Source: Scatolibacter rhodanostii | GTDB lineage: Bacteria; Bacillota; Clostridia; Oscillospirales; Acutalibacteraceae | Length of the DNA stretch: 64,000 bases | Assembly (NCBI RefSeq): GCF_900197595.1 | Contig: NZ_FZLO01000001.1 | Span: 930,001 to 994,000, forward strand | Reading direction: 5' to 3' | Shown: positions 54,639 to 64,000 of the stretch, in pieces | Layout of the letters: each line of letters opens with the position of its first letter | Position numbering within the stretch: position 1 is the stretch's first letter | Program-made: the position numbers and the translations under genes | The notes under the pieces: generated by a model | Database searches by the model: none | Told to the model about the DNA's origin: nothing | What the model saw: the letters and a program-made list of their open reading frames with translations, nothing else

Positions 54639-56349
54639 ACTGCCTGTTAACCTATTTGTTGGCCTGATTTCTTGGGTGGCCTTTCTCTCATTGATTTATG
54701 CTTTTTCGTGCATTGTAACTGCCATGGTTCTAGTTTTGTTTCAATCTGATCTTTCAGGCAGCATTAAGGAAGTCCTCTATCTCTTCCCTCACTTTCACAA
54801 AATCCCTCAAGAAATACTCATTCGGCTGATTAGCATTATCTTTCTTGTCTTGCTTAGTTTGGTTCTCACCATGCTTTTTCGAAAAGAACGCAAGCAGTTT
54901 GAGGTATTGTTAACTCATTTTCTCGCTAAAGTATGGATTGAATTCAAAATTATGTTTTATCCGCTGATTATCTACTTAGCCATACTACCAAACATTTTTT
55001 GGCTTTTACTGCTTGCTATTATTTTGGTTATCTATCTTGTATGTTTGGATATTGGCTATAACCGTTCTATTTTTAGAAGAAACATAGCTTCTTCTATTCT
55101 CCATGCCTTTAATAAAGCAAAAAAAGGCAGCACCTATGAATATATTGCCATTAGAAGAATGATTTCCGTCATTAGCATTATCTCGGGAATTATTATTTTA
55201 GACGCTCTTGTTATATCTGTCGTAAATTTTTTGAGAGAAAACTACGTGCGCAATACAAGTCGTTTTGATCTTATTATTCCCTCTATTATTTTTATTTCTC
55301 TTTCGGGTATCATCGGTTCTCTTGCTTGGTATTACCTTTCTCATAAAAAAGACCTAGAAGACTTGAGCAATATCATGGTGCAAATTGAGAAGATGTATAG
55401 TGGAAATTTAAATGCCGTGAATAGTATCAGTCCTGCATCTCAATTTTATGACATGGCTATGCAGCTTAACATGATTCGAACCGGCATTGAAAGAGCTGTT
55501 GATGAAGGTATTAAAGCCAACAAAACCAAAGTTGAGCTCATCACGAATGTCTCTCATGATATCAAAACCCCTTTAACTTCTATCATCTCTTATATTGAGC
55601 TCTTAAAAAAGGAAGAAGGTTTGCCTGAACATGTACAAGATTATGTGCAGACTCTTTCTAACAAAGCAACTCGCCTTAGCCATATTGTGCAGGATGTTTT
55701 TGAGGTTTCTAAAGCGGCAACCGGCAACCTTTCTCTTAATGTAGAACCGCTTGACCTCTCCAAATTGCTTCAGCAAACTTTGGCTGAAACTGAAGAATGC
55801 ATGAATAAAGTTCAGCTAGACTGGCGCATTGATATTGCTGACGAAGCGCTGATGATTCAAACTGACGGACAAAAAATGTACCGTGTTTTTCAGAACTTAA
55901 TTCGAAATGCTGCCCAATATTCGTTAGAAGGTTCTCGTGTTTATATGTCCTTAAAAAAAGTAAATCGCTTTGCAGAATTTAGCCTGCGTAATGTAGCAAA
56001 AGCTGAGCTTGACTCTTCTGCAGCAGAATACCTGACAGGGCGTTTCATCCGCGGCGATCAAAACCGAACAACTGAAGGCAGTGGGCTTGGCTTATCAATT
56101 GCCAAAAGCTTTACAGAAGCCTGTGGGGGAAAATTCGTCCTCAAAATTGATGAAGATATTTTTCTTGTCAAAGTTATTTTTGAGTTAGAAACTCCACTTG
56201 AAACTTTTTCTCAGACATTTGAACCTGTCATTCTTCCCCACGAATTTGCTTCACCGGCCGAAGAACTTTCGTTGACCGAAGATTCAGAGACTGCTCAACC
56301 TGACGCTGAACTAAAGCCAGAATCATCTCCATCAGATGACAACTCTTAA
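54613..56349 (+). CDS. Sensor histidine kinase with multi-TM sensor
   Basis: 578 residues from TTG at 54613 (AAAGGTGG upstream). Six hydrophobic helices span about 15-250 with little extracellular sequence, so the signal is probably sensed in the membrane. A HAMP-like stretch leads to HisKA with H315 (NVSHDIKTPL). HATPase_c has NLIRNAAQYS and GSGLGLSIAKSF. The final 40 residues are an acidic Ser/Pro-rich tail (ELKPESSPSDDNS) beyond the usual end. Confidence 0.93.
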   Translation: MATKLKNTKLPVNLFVGLISWVAFLSLIYAFSCIVTAMVLVLFQSDLSGSIKEVLYLFPHFHKIPQEILIRLISIIFLVLLSLVLTMLFRKERKQFEVLLTHFLAKVWIEFKIMFYPLIIYLAILPNIFWLLLLAIILVIYLVCLDIGYNRSIFRRNIASSILHAFNKAKKGSTYEYIAIRRMISVISIISGIIILDALVISVVNFLRENYVRNTSRFDLIIPSIIFISLSGIIGSLAWYYLSHKKDLEDLSNIMVQIEKMYSGNLNAVNSISPASQFYDMAMQLNMIRTGIERAVDEGIKANKTKVELITNVSHDIKTPLTSIISYIELLKKEEGLPEHVQDYVQTLSNKATRLSHIVQDVFEVSKAATGNLSLNVEPLDLSKLLQQTLAETEECMNKVQLDWRIDIADEALMIQTDGQKMYRVFQNLIRNAAQYSLEGSRVYMSLKKVNRFAEFSLRNVAKAELDSSAAEYLTGRFIRGDQNRTTEGSGLGLSIAKSFTEACGGKFVLKIDEDIFLVKVIFELETPLETFSQTFEPVILPHEFASPAEELSLTEDSETAQPDAELKPESSPSDDNS

Positions 56350-56372
56350 TCTTTAAACCCCTATAAAAAATT

Positions 56373-56419
56373 AAAAAGCCAACTTCCTGAATCACATCGG
56401 AAGTTGGCTTTTATTTTTA
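56373..56419 (+). terminator. Terminator of the second two-component operon
   Basis: A 14-bp perfect stem (AAAAGCCAACTTCC), 11-nt loop, T-rich tail, 24 bp after the kinase stop. Confidence 0.9.
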
Positions 56420-56493
56420 ATCAATAACGACATATAATCTTGATTTAATCGTCAGGGTATGAACAATTTTTTATGCTATGTATTTTCCGTCTT

Positions 56494-57240
56494 TTACCAA
56501 ACGACCTCACAATTGTATTTGGTACAAGCTTCTATGAATCTATTGTCAGGCTTTTGATTGAAAATGATAATATCAACATCATAAAGTGAAGCGAAACAAT
56601 AAAACCCCATTTTTCCCAATTTACCATTGTCGCAAAGCAATACTTTCTTCAAAGCTCTGCGAATCATCTTACCTTTTAAATGTCCTTGTTGATAATCCTC
56701 TTCATAAATCCCTTCGGTATTAACGCTTTTGCATGAAACAAAAGCGTAGTCAACATTAAAAGACTCTAAAAAATCCTCTGCTTTTTCACCAATTAAGGAC
56801 ACTGAGTTTGGTTTTAAATCACCCCCTGTCACAATTATCTTATTATTAGAAGAGACCATATCCAAAGCATTTTGCAGACTATTCGTAATGACCGTCATAT
56901 TTCTAAAATCACCAATATGTGCGCAAAGTGCATTCACTGTTGTGCTTGAATCTAAGAAAATAGACTGTCCATTCTCGATATAGCTAGAGGCAATCTTAGC
57001 AATATAGGCTTTTTCTTTAAAATTAGCACTCGCCCTAATCATATGAGCCGGCTCATTCTTTTCAAAAAGAGACACTTGACCATGACTTTTTTGAATGACT
57101 CCCAGTTTCTCCAATTCAATCAGGTCTCTGCGTATAGTTGAGATACTGACATAAAGCAAACGAGAAAGCTCTGCGGGTTTCATGTACTTTTTTCTTTCAA
57201 TTAGTTCCAATATATCTTTATGTCTTCTATTTTCAATCAT
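56494..57240 (-). CDS. DeoR/GlpR-family regulator of the fucose locus
   Basis: 248 residues. The N-terminal HTH (RRHKDILELIERKKYMKPAELSRLLYVSISTIRRDL) precedes a DeoR sugar-phosphate sensor domain with IFLDSSTTVNALCAHI, VITNSLQN, and VTGGDLKPNSVSLIG. Family members bind phosphorylated sugars; here fuculose-1-phosphate is the logical inducer. Divergent from fucA, with candidate operators in between (57267-57286 and 57410-57440). Confidence 0.92.
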   Translation of the reverse strand: MIENRRHKDILELIERKKYMKPAELSRLLYVSISTIRRDLIELEKLGVIQKSHGQVSLFEKNEPAHMIRASANFKEKAYIAKIASSYIENGQSIFLDSSTTVNALCAHIGDFRNMTVITNSLQNALDMVSSNNKIIVTGGDLKPNSVSLIGEKAEDFLESFNVDYAFVSCKSVNTEGIYEEDYQQGHLKGKMIRRALKKVLLCDNGKLGKMGFYCFASLYDVDIIIFNQKPDNRFIEACTKYNCEVVW

Positions 57241-57266
57241 AAAATGCTCCTTTTTAAAGAATCACT

Positions 57267-57286
57267 GAACAATTTTGAACAATTTT
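57267..57286. promoter_or_regulatory. Tandem GAACAATTTT repeat, DeoR operator candidate
   Basis: Two exact decamers head to tail, 27 bp ahead of the DeoR start codon. Short direct repeats are typical of DeoR-family operators. Confidence 0.45.
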
Positions 57287-57633
57287 GATTTTTATCATTT
57301 TGATTAGCGAACATATTCCACTTTTATCAAATTTGTAGAAATTTATATAAATATGTACTAGAATATAAACATCAAATGATTAATTAGACATTATTTATCA
57401 TAAATAACAATTTATATTAGTATTTTCTACTAATATAAATCTATGTTAACGATTATTTTTTAATTTGTCAATAACTAAACCAGATTATAATTATATTAAC
57501 ATTACAGAAGAACCTAAATGCTGTGTTTTGAAATAATTGTTCTTTCTGACATATTTATATTCTATTTGTTCATTGACAAACAGTCCCTGAATTTAAACAT
57601 TTAACTATTACTTTACATTTGAAGAGGTTACCT
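57287..57633. promoter_or_regulatory. Divergent deoR-fucA regulatory region
   Basis: About 350 bp of very AT-rich DNA without a gene. It holds a perfect 13-5-13 inverted repeat at 57410-57440 (ATTTATATTAGTA arms) and a TTGACA at 57573-57578 with only a weak -10 17 bp downstream (AACATT). The fucA promoter therefore probably needs activation or relief of repression. Confidence 0.45.
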
Positions 57634-58278
57634 ATGAAACTGATGACAGAAAGAAACCTGTTGATTGAGTACGGCAAAAAACTAGTTACAGATGGCTTTA
57701 CTTGCGGTACAGGCGGGAATTTAAGTATCTACAATCGAGAAGAAAAGTTGATGGCCATTACACCTTCCGGCATTCCTTTTTTTGAAATCTTACCGGAGGA
57801 CATCGTCATTATGCGAACAGACGGTACGATTGTAGAAGGAACGAGAAAACCTTCTAGCGAATGGGTGATGCACAAGCTCTTTTACGAAAGAAGAACTGAT
57901 ATCAACAGTGTTATTCATGCCCACACAATTTATTCTACGATTTTAGCCGAATTACGTTGGGACCTTCCCGCTGCACACTATATGATTGCTGTCGCCGGTC
58001 CAAATGTAAGATGTGCTGAATATGCCAGTTTTGGCACAGAAGAGTTAGCCGAAAATGCTTATACCGGAATGATCGATCGCAAAGCTGTTTTGCTTGCTAA
58101 CCACGGGGTATTAACTGGGCATTACGATATTGCCAACGCTTATAACGTACTGGAAGAGGTCGAGTATTGCGCCAATATCTACTATCGCGCTAAAAGCATT
58201 GGAGAGCCTGTGATTTTGGATGATGCTGAAATGCAGCATATGCATGAAGAATTCAAGATTTATGGCCAAAGAAAATGA
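57634..58278 (+). CDS. fucA: L-fuculose-1-phosphate aldolase (class II aldolase)
   Basis: 214 residues from ATG at 57634, chosen for AGAGGT five nt upstream (an in-frame TTG at 57619 lacks spacing). AraD/FucA family marks: FTCGTGGNLSIY (24-35), ITPSGIPF, SSEWVMHKLFY with catalytic Glu, zinc His pair in VIHAHTIYST, and third His in LLANHGVLT. Cleaves L-fuculose-1-phosphate to DHAP and L-lactaldehyde. Pentulose phosphates are an alternative, but the two downstream fucosidases support fucose. Confidence 0.88.
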   Translation: MKLMTERNLLIEYGKKLVTDGFTCGTGGNLSIYNREEKLMAITPSGIPFFEILPEDIVIMRTDGTIVEGTRKPSSEWVMHKLFYERRTDINSVIHAHTIYSTILAELRWDLPAAHYMIAVAGPNVRCAEYASFGTEELAENAYTGMIDRKAVLLANHGVLTGHYDIANAYNVLEEVEYCANIYYRAKSIGEPVILDDAEMQHMHEEFKIYGQRK

Positions 58279-58333
58279 GGGGTTACATCATACGCTGAAT
58301 TTCGCACAATACAAATAGGAGGTTATCTGGAAA

Positions 58334-59284
58334 ATGAAAATGACTCATCTATCACAAAAGAACTCATTTAAGCCGAAAAAAATGCCATTTGGAAGATACA
58401 TAAAAAACAATTATGATTTATACATTATGCTTTTGCCTGCTCTTGCTTTTATTATCATCTTTGCTTATCTTCCCATGTATGGCGTGCTCATGGCATTTCA
58501 AGACTTTAACCCTGCACAAGGTATCGCCGGAAGCCCATGGGTAGGTCTAAAACATTTTGAACGTTTTTTCAGTATCTATACGGCTAAACAAATCATTGTA
58601 AACACTATTGTTTTGTCGCTATACTCCATTATTGTCTCCTTCCCCTTCCCCATCATCTTAGCTCTTATGTTGAACTATTCTGTTAGCAAACGTTTTGGAA
58701 AAATGGTGCAAACTGTCACCTACATACCCTATTTTATTTCTATAACCGTTTTAATTGGCATGATGAACATTTTCTTTTCTCCCAATTACGGCATTGTCAA
58801 TACTGTTATTTCTGCGCTGGGGGGTACTACACAAACGTTTATGTCAGATAGTTCATGGTTCAGGCACTTATACGTTTGGTCGGGCGTTTGGCAAAACATG
58901 GGCTATTCCGCAATTGTTTATATTGCCGCTTTGTCGAGTGTAGACCCTACTTTATATGAAGCTGCTACTTTAGACGGTGCCAGCAAACTGCAGCGCATGC
59001 GCTATATCGATATTCCTACTATTATGCCTACCTGTGTCATCATGCTTTTACTTAGTCTTGGTAGCATTATGGGTGTGGGCTTCGAAAAAGTGTATCTCAT
59101 GCAAAATGACAGAAACTCCGCAATATCAGAAGTAATTTCTACTTATGTATATAAGGTGGGGTTATTAGATGGGAGATATAGTTTTTCTTCAGCGGTCAAT
59201 CTGTTTAATTCTATCATTAACTTTACTTTGCTTATCTTTGTAAACAAAGTTTCAAAAAAAATCAGTGACATTTCACTTTGGTAG
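58334..59284 (+). CDS. LplB-type sugar ABC permease
   Basis: 316 residues, six TM helices, EAA loop YEAATLDGASKLQRMRYIDIPTIMP (about 215-238). An N-terminal basic segment precedes IKNNYDLYIMLLPALAFII, as in LplB/YteP permeases for oligosaccharides. AGGAGG-like RBS; 55 bp after fucA. Confidence 0.92.
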   Translation: MKMTHLSQKNSFKPKKMPFGRYIKNNYDLYIMLLPALAFIIIFAYLPMYGVLMAFQDFNPAQGIAGSPWVGLKHFERFFSIYTAKQIIVNTIVLSLYSIIVSFPFPIILALMLNYSVSKRFGKMVQTVTYIPYFISITVLIGMMNIFFSPNYGIVNTVISALGGTTQTFMSDSSWFRHLYVWSGVWQNMGYSAIVYIAALSSVDPTLYEAATLDGASKLQRMRYIDIPTIMPTCVIMLLLSLGSIMGVGFEKVYLMQNDRNSAISEVISTYVYKVGLLDGRYSFSSAVNLFNSIINFTLLIFVNKVSKKISDISLW

Positions 59285-59302
59285 AAGGAGGGGCTTTATA
59301 CC

Positions 59303-60196
59303 ATGCATAGTAAAATCTTCAAAGGGACCAAATCAGATGTTATTTTTGATATTGTCAACACGGTTTTATTGATTCTAATCACACTGATAATACTTTATCC
59401 TTTATATTATATTGTCATTGCATCTGTTAGTACACCTACTATGGTGTTAACCGGAAAAGTCACTCTTTTCCCAAGAGGATTCCAACTAGAAAGCTATAAA
59501 CGAGTTTTTTCCAATCCCGATATTGGCAGAGGCTATTTTAATACAATCCTATACACCTCTCTCGGTACTATCATTAATTTAATTGTTACACTGCCTGCTG
59601 CATACAGTCTCTCCCGAAAAGATTTGCGAGGAAAAAATTTTATCATGATGATTTTTTCTTTTACCATGTTTTTTGGAGGCGGCACAATTCCCACTTTTTT
59701 AGTGGTAAAAGATTTAGGCCTTTATAACTCGTTTTGGGCTCTGTTAATTCCTAGTGCCATGAGCGTCTGGAATCTAATTATCTGCCGTAACTTTTTTGAA
59801 GGCAGCATTCCTCTTGAACTTTATGAGGTTTCTATTATTGACGGTTGTACAAATCGCAAATTCTTTATTCAAATCGCTTTGCCCCTCTCAAAGGCTCTTA
59901 TCGCTGTTATGGTGCTGTTTTATGCTGTAGGACATTGGAATTCGTACTTTTCAGCCTTATTGTATCTCAAAGACAGCGAATTATATCCTTTGCAGATGGT
60001 TCTGAGAAATATCCTGATTTCTAGCCAGCCAGATGCAACTTTAGCGGGCATGACTGACAGAGCAAAATTTTATCAGGAAGTTGAAATGTTAAAATATGCT
60101 CTTGTCATTGTTTCTAGCGTGCCTGTATTGATGTTGTATCCATTTGTGCAAAAGTATTTTGTTAAAGGAGTGATGATTGGTTCTATCAAAGGATAA
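59303..60196 (+). CDS. YtcP/LplC-type sugar ABC permease
   Basis: 297 residues, six TM helices, EAA loop YEVSIIDGCTNRKFFIQIALPLSK. Carbohydrate uptake CUT1 type, partner of the preceding permease (18-bp gap). No ATPase gene in the locus: CUT1 systems of this group usually borrow a shared MsmK-like ATPase encoded elsewhere. Confidence 0.92.
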   Translation: MHSKIFKGTKSDVIFDIVNTVLLILITLIILYPLYYIVIASVSTPTMVLTGKVTLFPRGFQLESYKRVFSNPDIGRGYFNTILYTSLGTIINLIVTLPAAYSLSRKDLRGKNFIMMIFSFTMFFGGGTIPTFLVVKDLGLYNSFWALLIPSAMSVWNLIICRNFFEGSIPLELYEVSIIDGCTNRKFFIQIALPLSKALIAVMVLFYAVGHWNSYFSALLYLKDSELYPLQMVLRNILISSQPDATLAGMTDRAKFYQEVEMLKYALVIVSSVPVLMLYPFVQKYFVKGVMIGSIKG

Positions 60197-60320
60197 CAGA
60201 TCTTTATAGGGTACGTTTTAACGTTGGGATTCTGTTTTTAATCGTGCGAGCAAACTTTTGGGGCTTGAATACGCTTTAAAAACGAAAAAAATTATATTAT
60301 GGAAAGTAAGGAGTTAAAGT

Positions 60321-61916
60321 ATGAAAAAATTATTAGCCATGCTTCTCAGTGCTGTTTTAGTCACTTCTGTTTTCAGTGCCTGCGCTACAGACAATAAAGC
60401 GTCTGAAAATGGAGACTCAAATGTCAGCACTAGCGAAACAGGTACTACCGATTCAGTCCAAACCTATAACCTTGCTGCAAGATTATCTCCAAACTGGGGT
60501 AACCCAGAAAACGGAGAATTCTGGAAATCCATGGAAGAAAAGACAGGCGTTAAGATTAACTGGACCACTTATCTAGAAAGTGAAGCAGACGAAAAATTCA
60601 GCATTTTGATGACATCCGGCGAATATCCTGATGCCTTTATCGGCGGCTTTGGCGGTGGAGATTCCAACATCATTACCTATGGCAGTCAAGGTGTTTATCT
60701 CCCGCTAAATGACCTCATTGAAAAGAATGCTCCCAATTTCACAAAACGCGCTGAAGAAGAAAACAGCCAAATCATGAATATGATTACAGCTGCTGACGGC
60801 AACATTTATGCCTTGCCAAGCGTTCTATATAATCCCTATATTTATAACAATACTTTTATCAACAAAACATGGCTTGATAAGCTAAATTTAGAAGTTCCTA
60901 CCACAACTGACGAGTTCGTTGATGTTATGCGTGCCTTTAAAGAGAACGATCCAAACGGCAACGGTCTCAATGATGAAATCCCTATGGCTTTCATGTTTAA
61001 AGACTGGGGCGCAGCTGACCACGGTTGGTATTTCGGTGCTTTTGGTTATCCGCTTGCTCCCGATCCCGACTACACAATTATTGATAATGGCAAAGTGGTT
61101 TATCTTGGAGCTGCAGAAAGCTTTAAAAAAGGCGCAGAATGGCTCGCTACACTATACGCAGAAGATTTACTGGACAAAGAAGTCTTTACTATGGATGACA
61201 GCCAATACAGTGCTAAAATTTCTAGTGACCCTGTTTCTTTGGGCGTATTCTCTAGCTGGGATAATTCTGGTACCAATAAAGACGAATATGTTGCGCTTAT
61301 GCCACTGGAAGGCCCTAACGGTGACCGCAACACCCTAAAAGAAGGTATTGTTGGTTTCTATCGTGACCAATTCATTATTACGTCAGCCTGCGAAACTCCC
61401 GATAAATTGATTCAATGGGTAGATGAATTCTATGCTGATGCTGAAACCAGCTTAAATGCTACCATGGGTATTGGCCCAGACAAAGAAAAATCTTGGTATT
61501 TTGATGACAACAACCAAATTGTTTGGAATCTTGAACAACCAGAAACCTATGAAAGAGGTCAGCAACAACTTCCTTTCGCTCCTGCTATTATTGGCGAAGA
61601 AGGCCGCAATGCTTTGAAAGCAACTGCAAGTGAAAAAGAAGAGATTACTTCACAATATATGGAGTATGCTGACAAATTCACAAGTGGTGAATGGGAACGC
61701 TGGCCAAATGCCTTTATGACAAGTGAAGAAAACGAAGAACTCTCTATCTTGCAAAATGATATTATGACTTACTCTAAAAACAAACTCGCAGAGTGGATTT
61801 CTGGAGAAGCTGATGTCAATGCAGAATGGGATTCTTACCTTGCTGAACTTGACAAAATCGGCGTTAGCCGTTGGGTTGAACTTAAACAACAAATTTATGA
61901 TAGATTTAAAGGCTAA
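60321..61916 (+). CDS. LplA-type oligosaccharide-binding lipoprotein
   Basis: 531 residues: lipoprotein signal with lipobox FSAC (Cys20), then a large type 1 extracellular solute-binding domain (FSILMTSGEYPDAFIGG, DPNGNGLNDEIPMAF calcium-loop-like segment, typical of LplA/YtcQ). It sits 125 bp after the permeases with its own AAGGAG, which may allow higher expression. Inferred ligand: fucosylated oligosaccharide. Confidence 0.92.
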   Translation: MKKLLAMLLSAVLVTSVFSACATDNKASENGDSNVSTSETGTTDSVQTYNLAARLSPNWGNPENGEFWKSMEEKTGVKINWTTYLESEADEKFSILMTSGEYPDAFIGGFGGGDSNIITYGSQGVYLPLNDLIEKNAPNFTKRAEEENSQIMNMITAADGNIYALPSVLYNPYIYNNTFINKTWLDKLNLEVPTTTDEFVDVMRAFKENDPNGNGLNDEIPMAFMFKDWGAADHGWYFGAFGYPLAPDPDYTIIDNGKVVYLGAAESFKKGAEWLATLYAEDLLDKEVFTMDDSQYSAKISSDPVSLGVFSSWDNSGTNKDEYVALMPLEGPNGDRNTLKEGIVGFYRDQFIITSACETPDKLIQWVDEFYADAETSLNATMGIGPDKEKSWYFDDNNQIVWNLEQPETYERGQQQLPFAPAIIGEEGRNALKATASEKEEITSQYMEYADKFTSGEWERWPNAFMTSEENEELSILQNDIMTYSKNKLAEWISGEADVNAEWDSYLAELDKIGVSRWVELKQQIYDRFKG

Positions 61917-61970
61917 AATCTTATTTGTATACGCAACCAACCACATATGAATTGAAATGAATCGAGAGCT

Positions 61971-63374
61971 ATGAATTATATTGAAAAAGCTGCAAAAATC
62001 AAACCTACCGCAAGACAAATTAAATGGAACCAGCTTGAGTTTTATGGCTTTGTTCACTTTGGGCTATACACCTATACGGATACCGAAACACCAGACGGAA
62101 GTGACGCTAAAGCAAAATTTTTCAATCCTATTCACTTCGATGCCGAACAGTGGGTAAAAGCCTTCAAATCTGCCGGTATGAGTGCTTTATTGCTGACCTG
62201 CAAACATCATGAGGGATTCTGCTTGTGGCCAACAGCCTATACCAATTTCAGTGTCAAAAACTGCCCATGGAAAAATGGGCAGAGCGACATTGTCAAAGAA
62301 GTAGCCCATGCCTGTAAAAAACATGGTCTCCAGTTTGGTGTCTACCTTTCTCCGTGGGACATGCACGAAACCACATATGGAACAGAAGCCTATAATATCT
62401 TTTTTAAGAATCAGCTTCGTGAACTCCTGACAAATTACGGCGACATATTCTGCGTTTGGTTTGACGGTGCCTGCCGAGAGACCAAAATAAAACAAGACTA
62501 CGATTGGGACGGCTATTATGCACTCATTCGTGAATTGCAGCCAAATGCTAGTATCTGTATTTGCGGGCCTGACGTTCGCTGGTGCGGAAACGAAGCTGGC
62601 GTATGCCGAGATGAAGAGTGGAGCGTTGTACCTAAAGAAATTATGACAACAGAGAGAAATCCTGGTTATTGGCGTCAAATTGACACCATTCCAAATGCTA
62701 CTTGGCCTGACCTTGGCAGCAGAGAGTTTATCAGCAAAGGCCAAGAACTTATGTGGTATCCTGCTGAAGTTGATGTTTCTATTCGCCCAAGCTGGGGATA
62801 TGTTAAAGAAGATGATACAAAGCTACATTCATTAAATACTTTAATGACCATGTATCTTCGCTCTGTTGGTGGCAACGCTAATCTGCTTTTAAATGTTCCG
62901 CCTAATCCAGATGGACTTTTTGCCGAAGCTGACATCGAGCGGTTATCTGAAATGGGTTCTGCCTTACAAAAACTCTTTTCCAATCCTGCTCCATTGCCAG
63001 AAAACTGCGTCTCTTCAAGTTTTGCAGCCGAGCACGAACCAGAATTTGTTTATTCTTCTAATCGAGATACTTATTGGCAATCCGGTACAGACGATGTTTC
63101 TCCTGCATTAACCCTCTCATGGGATAAACCTATTGAGCTTGACATGGCTGTTATTCAGGAAACCATTGAAGAGGGGCAGCATATCGAGTCTTTTGACTTA
63201 GATTATCTTGATGAAGAGAATCACTGGAAAACCTTTTTTAGTGCTACTACCATTGGCTATAAAAGAATCTGTCAATTTTCTAAGATTAAAACAAAGCAAG
63301 TGCGCTTTAAAGTAAATGCAAGCAGAAGTTTTGCCGCTATTACTTACTTAAAATTCTATCAGACAAACTCATAA
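61971..63374 (+). CDS. GH29 alpha-L-fucosidase (intracellular)
   Basis: 467 residues with no signal peptide. Family GH29 TIM barrel: QLEFYGFVHFGLYTYTDTE, LLLTCKHHEGFCLWPT (about 74-89), YLSPWDMHE, and the catalytic nucleophile Asp165 in VWFDGACRET. The C-terminal 120 residues are a beta-sandwich. Shape and length fit the GH29-B (alpha-1,3/1,4-fucosidase) group. Hydrolyses fucosyl links of imported oligosaccharides. Confidence 0.93.
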   Translation: MNYIEKAAKIKPTARQIKWNQLEFYGFVHFGLYTYTDTETPDGSDAKAKFFNPIHFDAEQWVKAFKSAGMSALLLTCKHHEGFCLWPTAYTNFSVKNCPWKNGQSDIVKEVAHACKKHGLQFGVYLSPWDMHETTYGTEAYNIFFKNQLRELLTNYGDIFCVWFDGACRETKIKQDYDWDGYYALIRELQPNASICICGPDVRWCGNEAGVCRDEEWSVVPKEIMTTERNPGYWRQIDTIPNATWPDLGSREFISKGQELMWYPAEVDVSIRPSWGYVKEDDTKLHSLNTLMTMYLRSVGGNANLLLNVPPNPDGLFAEADIERLSEMGSALQKLFSNPAPLPENCVSSSFAAEHEPEFVYSSNRDTYWQSGTDDVSPALTLSWDKPIELDMAVIQETIEEGQHIESFDLDYLDEENHWKTFFSATTIGYKRICQFSKIKTKQVRFKVNASRSFAAITYLKFYQTNS

Positions 63375-63446
63375 ATGCAAAATGATTATGCTGTGCTGCT
63401 GAACTGCTGCAGCGCAGCATAACATATTTTCTGGGAGGAATAAAAT

Positions 63447-64000
63447 ATGAGTCTGGAAAAAAATAATGCAAAATCGTGGTTCATGGAGGACCGATTTGGT
63501 ATGTTTATCCATTGGGGATTATATGCCATTCCTGGTAAAGGAGAATGGATGAGAAGTGTTGAACATACTTCGCTGGAAGATTATCAAGTATACTTTGATG
63601 AATTTAACCCCATTCATTATGACCCCAAAAAATGGGCAAAAAAAGCCAAAGAAGCTGGTATGAAATATGCCATATTAACAGCCAAACACCATGATGGATT
63701 TTGCCTGTTTGACAGTGCTTTAACTGATTATAAATCTACCAATACACCTTGCAAACGTGATTTAGTCAAAGAATTTCTAGATGCATTTCGTGAAGAGGGT
63801 TTAAAGGTTGGACTCTATTATTCGCTGCTTGACTGGCATCATGAAGATTTCCCCTGTTATAAAGATCCTTTCCACCCTATGCAAGGAAAATTTCCTGAAG
63901 AAGAAGAGAAAAAAGATTTTTCTCGCTATGTGAAATATCTACATGGGCAAGTGGAAGAACTGCTGACAAACTACGGAAAATTGGATATCATGTGGTTTGA
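63447..64000 (+). CDS. Second GH29 alpha-L-fucosidase (partial, cut by window end)
   Basis: The first 184 codons plus two bases are present, starting at ATG 63447 behind GGGAGGAA. FMEDRFGMFIHWGLYAIPGKGEW, AILTAKHHDGFCLFDS and GLYYSLLDWHH are GH29 barrel motifs. The window ends inside the nucleophile motif (IMWF then a broken Asp codon at 63999). No signal peptide, so cytoplasmic. It differs clearly from the first fucosidase, and GH29-A-like sequence is likely, giving the pair complementary linkage specificity. Confidence 0.92.
   Translation, partial: MSLEKNNAKSWFMEDRFGMFIHWGLYAIPGKGEWMRSVEHTSLEDYQVYFDEFNPIHYDPKKWAKKAKEAGMKYAILTAKHHDGFCLFDSALTDYKSTNTPCKRDLVKEFLDAFREEGLKVGLYYSLLDWHHEDFPCYKDPFHPMQGKFPEEEEKKDFSRYVKYLHGQVEELLTNYGKLDIMWF

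Overview
The window reads as chromosome of a low-GC, Gram-positive anaerobe of the class Clostridia, probably a gut commensal. The reasons are the AGGAGG-type ribosome binding sites, frequent TTG starts, lipobox lipoproteins, paired OmpR-type two-component systems, FtsEX, a PdaA-like deacetylase, and a fucose/fucosidase locus of the kind used on host glycans. No rRNA, tRNA or CRISPR array was seen. Genus cannot be read from the sequence alone.

Layout. 1-3153 (minus): VTC-domain polymerase, DUF4956 membrane protein and a carbohydrate-binding lipoprotein cut by the window edge, followed by the two-component system (3347-5271) whose probable binding boxes lie in front of both operons. 5507-8872: CoA-disulfide reductase/rhodanese pair, a Nudix hydrolase and YbaK. 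9065-15897: an AraC regulator continuous in frame with a siderophore-binding-type lipoprotein, then MarR and a heterodimeric ABC exporter. 16071-20282: lipid kinase, nitroreductase, leuCD and an unknown membrane-anchored protein. 20742-27102 (minus): a seven-gene operon (amino-acid ABC importer, M20 deacylase, cytidylate-kinase-like protein, PatB C-S lyase) behind a leader with two tandem terminator hairpins.

27.1-44.0 kb is an accessory island. Its left part holds decayed conjugative-element genes, an AlbA_2/Schlafen-type regulator and a tyrosine integrase with a duplicated N-terminal domain. Its right part is one compact minus-strand operon (43100 to 33035) of eight genes: HTH, type IIG restriction-modification enzyme, second adenine methyltransferase, DUF262 protein, HEPN RNase, SIR2 NADase, HerA ATPase and a two-TM protein. 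It joins a restriction system, a DUF262/HEPN pair and a SIR2-HerA module under one promoter and is the best candidate for an undescribed composite defence system. Behind it lies a wrecked type I hsdM with its still intact XRE regulator.

44.2-53.7 kb (minus) is core genome: lysS, greA, ftsEX, a PucR-type regulator, two FAD oxidoreductases and a PdaA-like deacetylase. 53931-56349 is a second two-component system. 56494-64000 is a fucose locus: a divergent DeoR regulator, FucA aldolase, an LplABC-type oligosaccharide importer and two GH29 alpha-L-fucosidases, the second cut at the window end. Together these would import fucosylated oligosaccharides, release fucose and cleave fuculose-1-phosphate.
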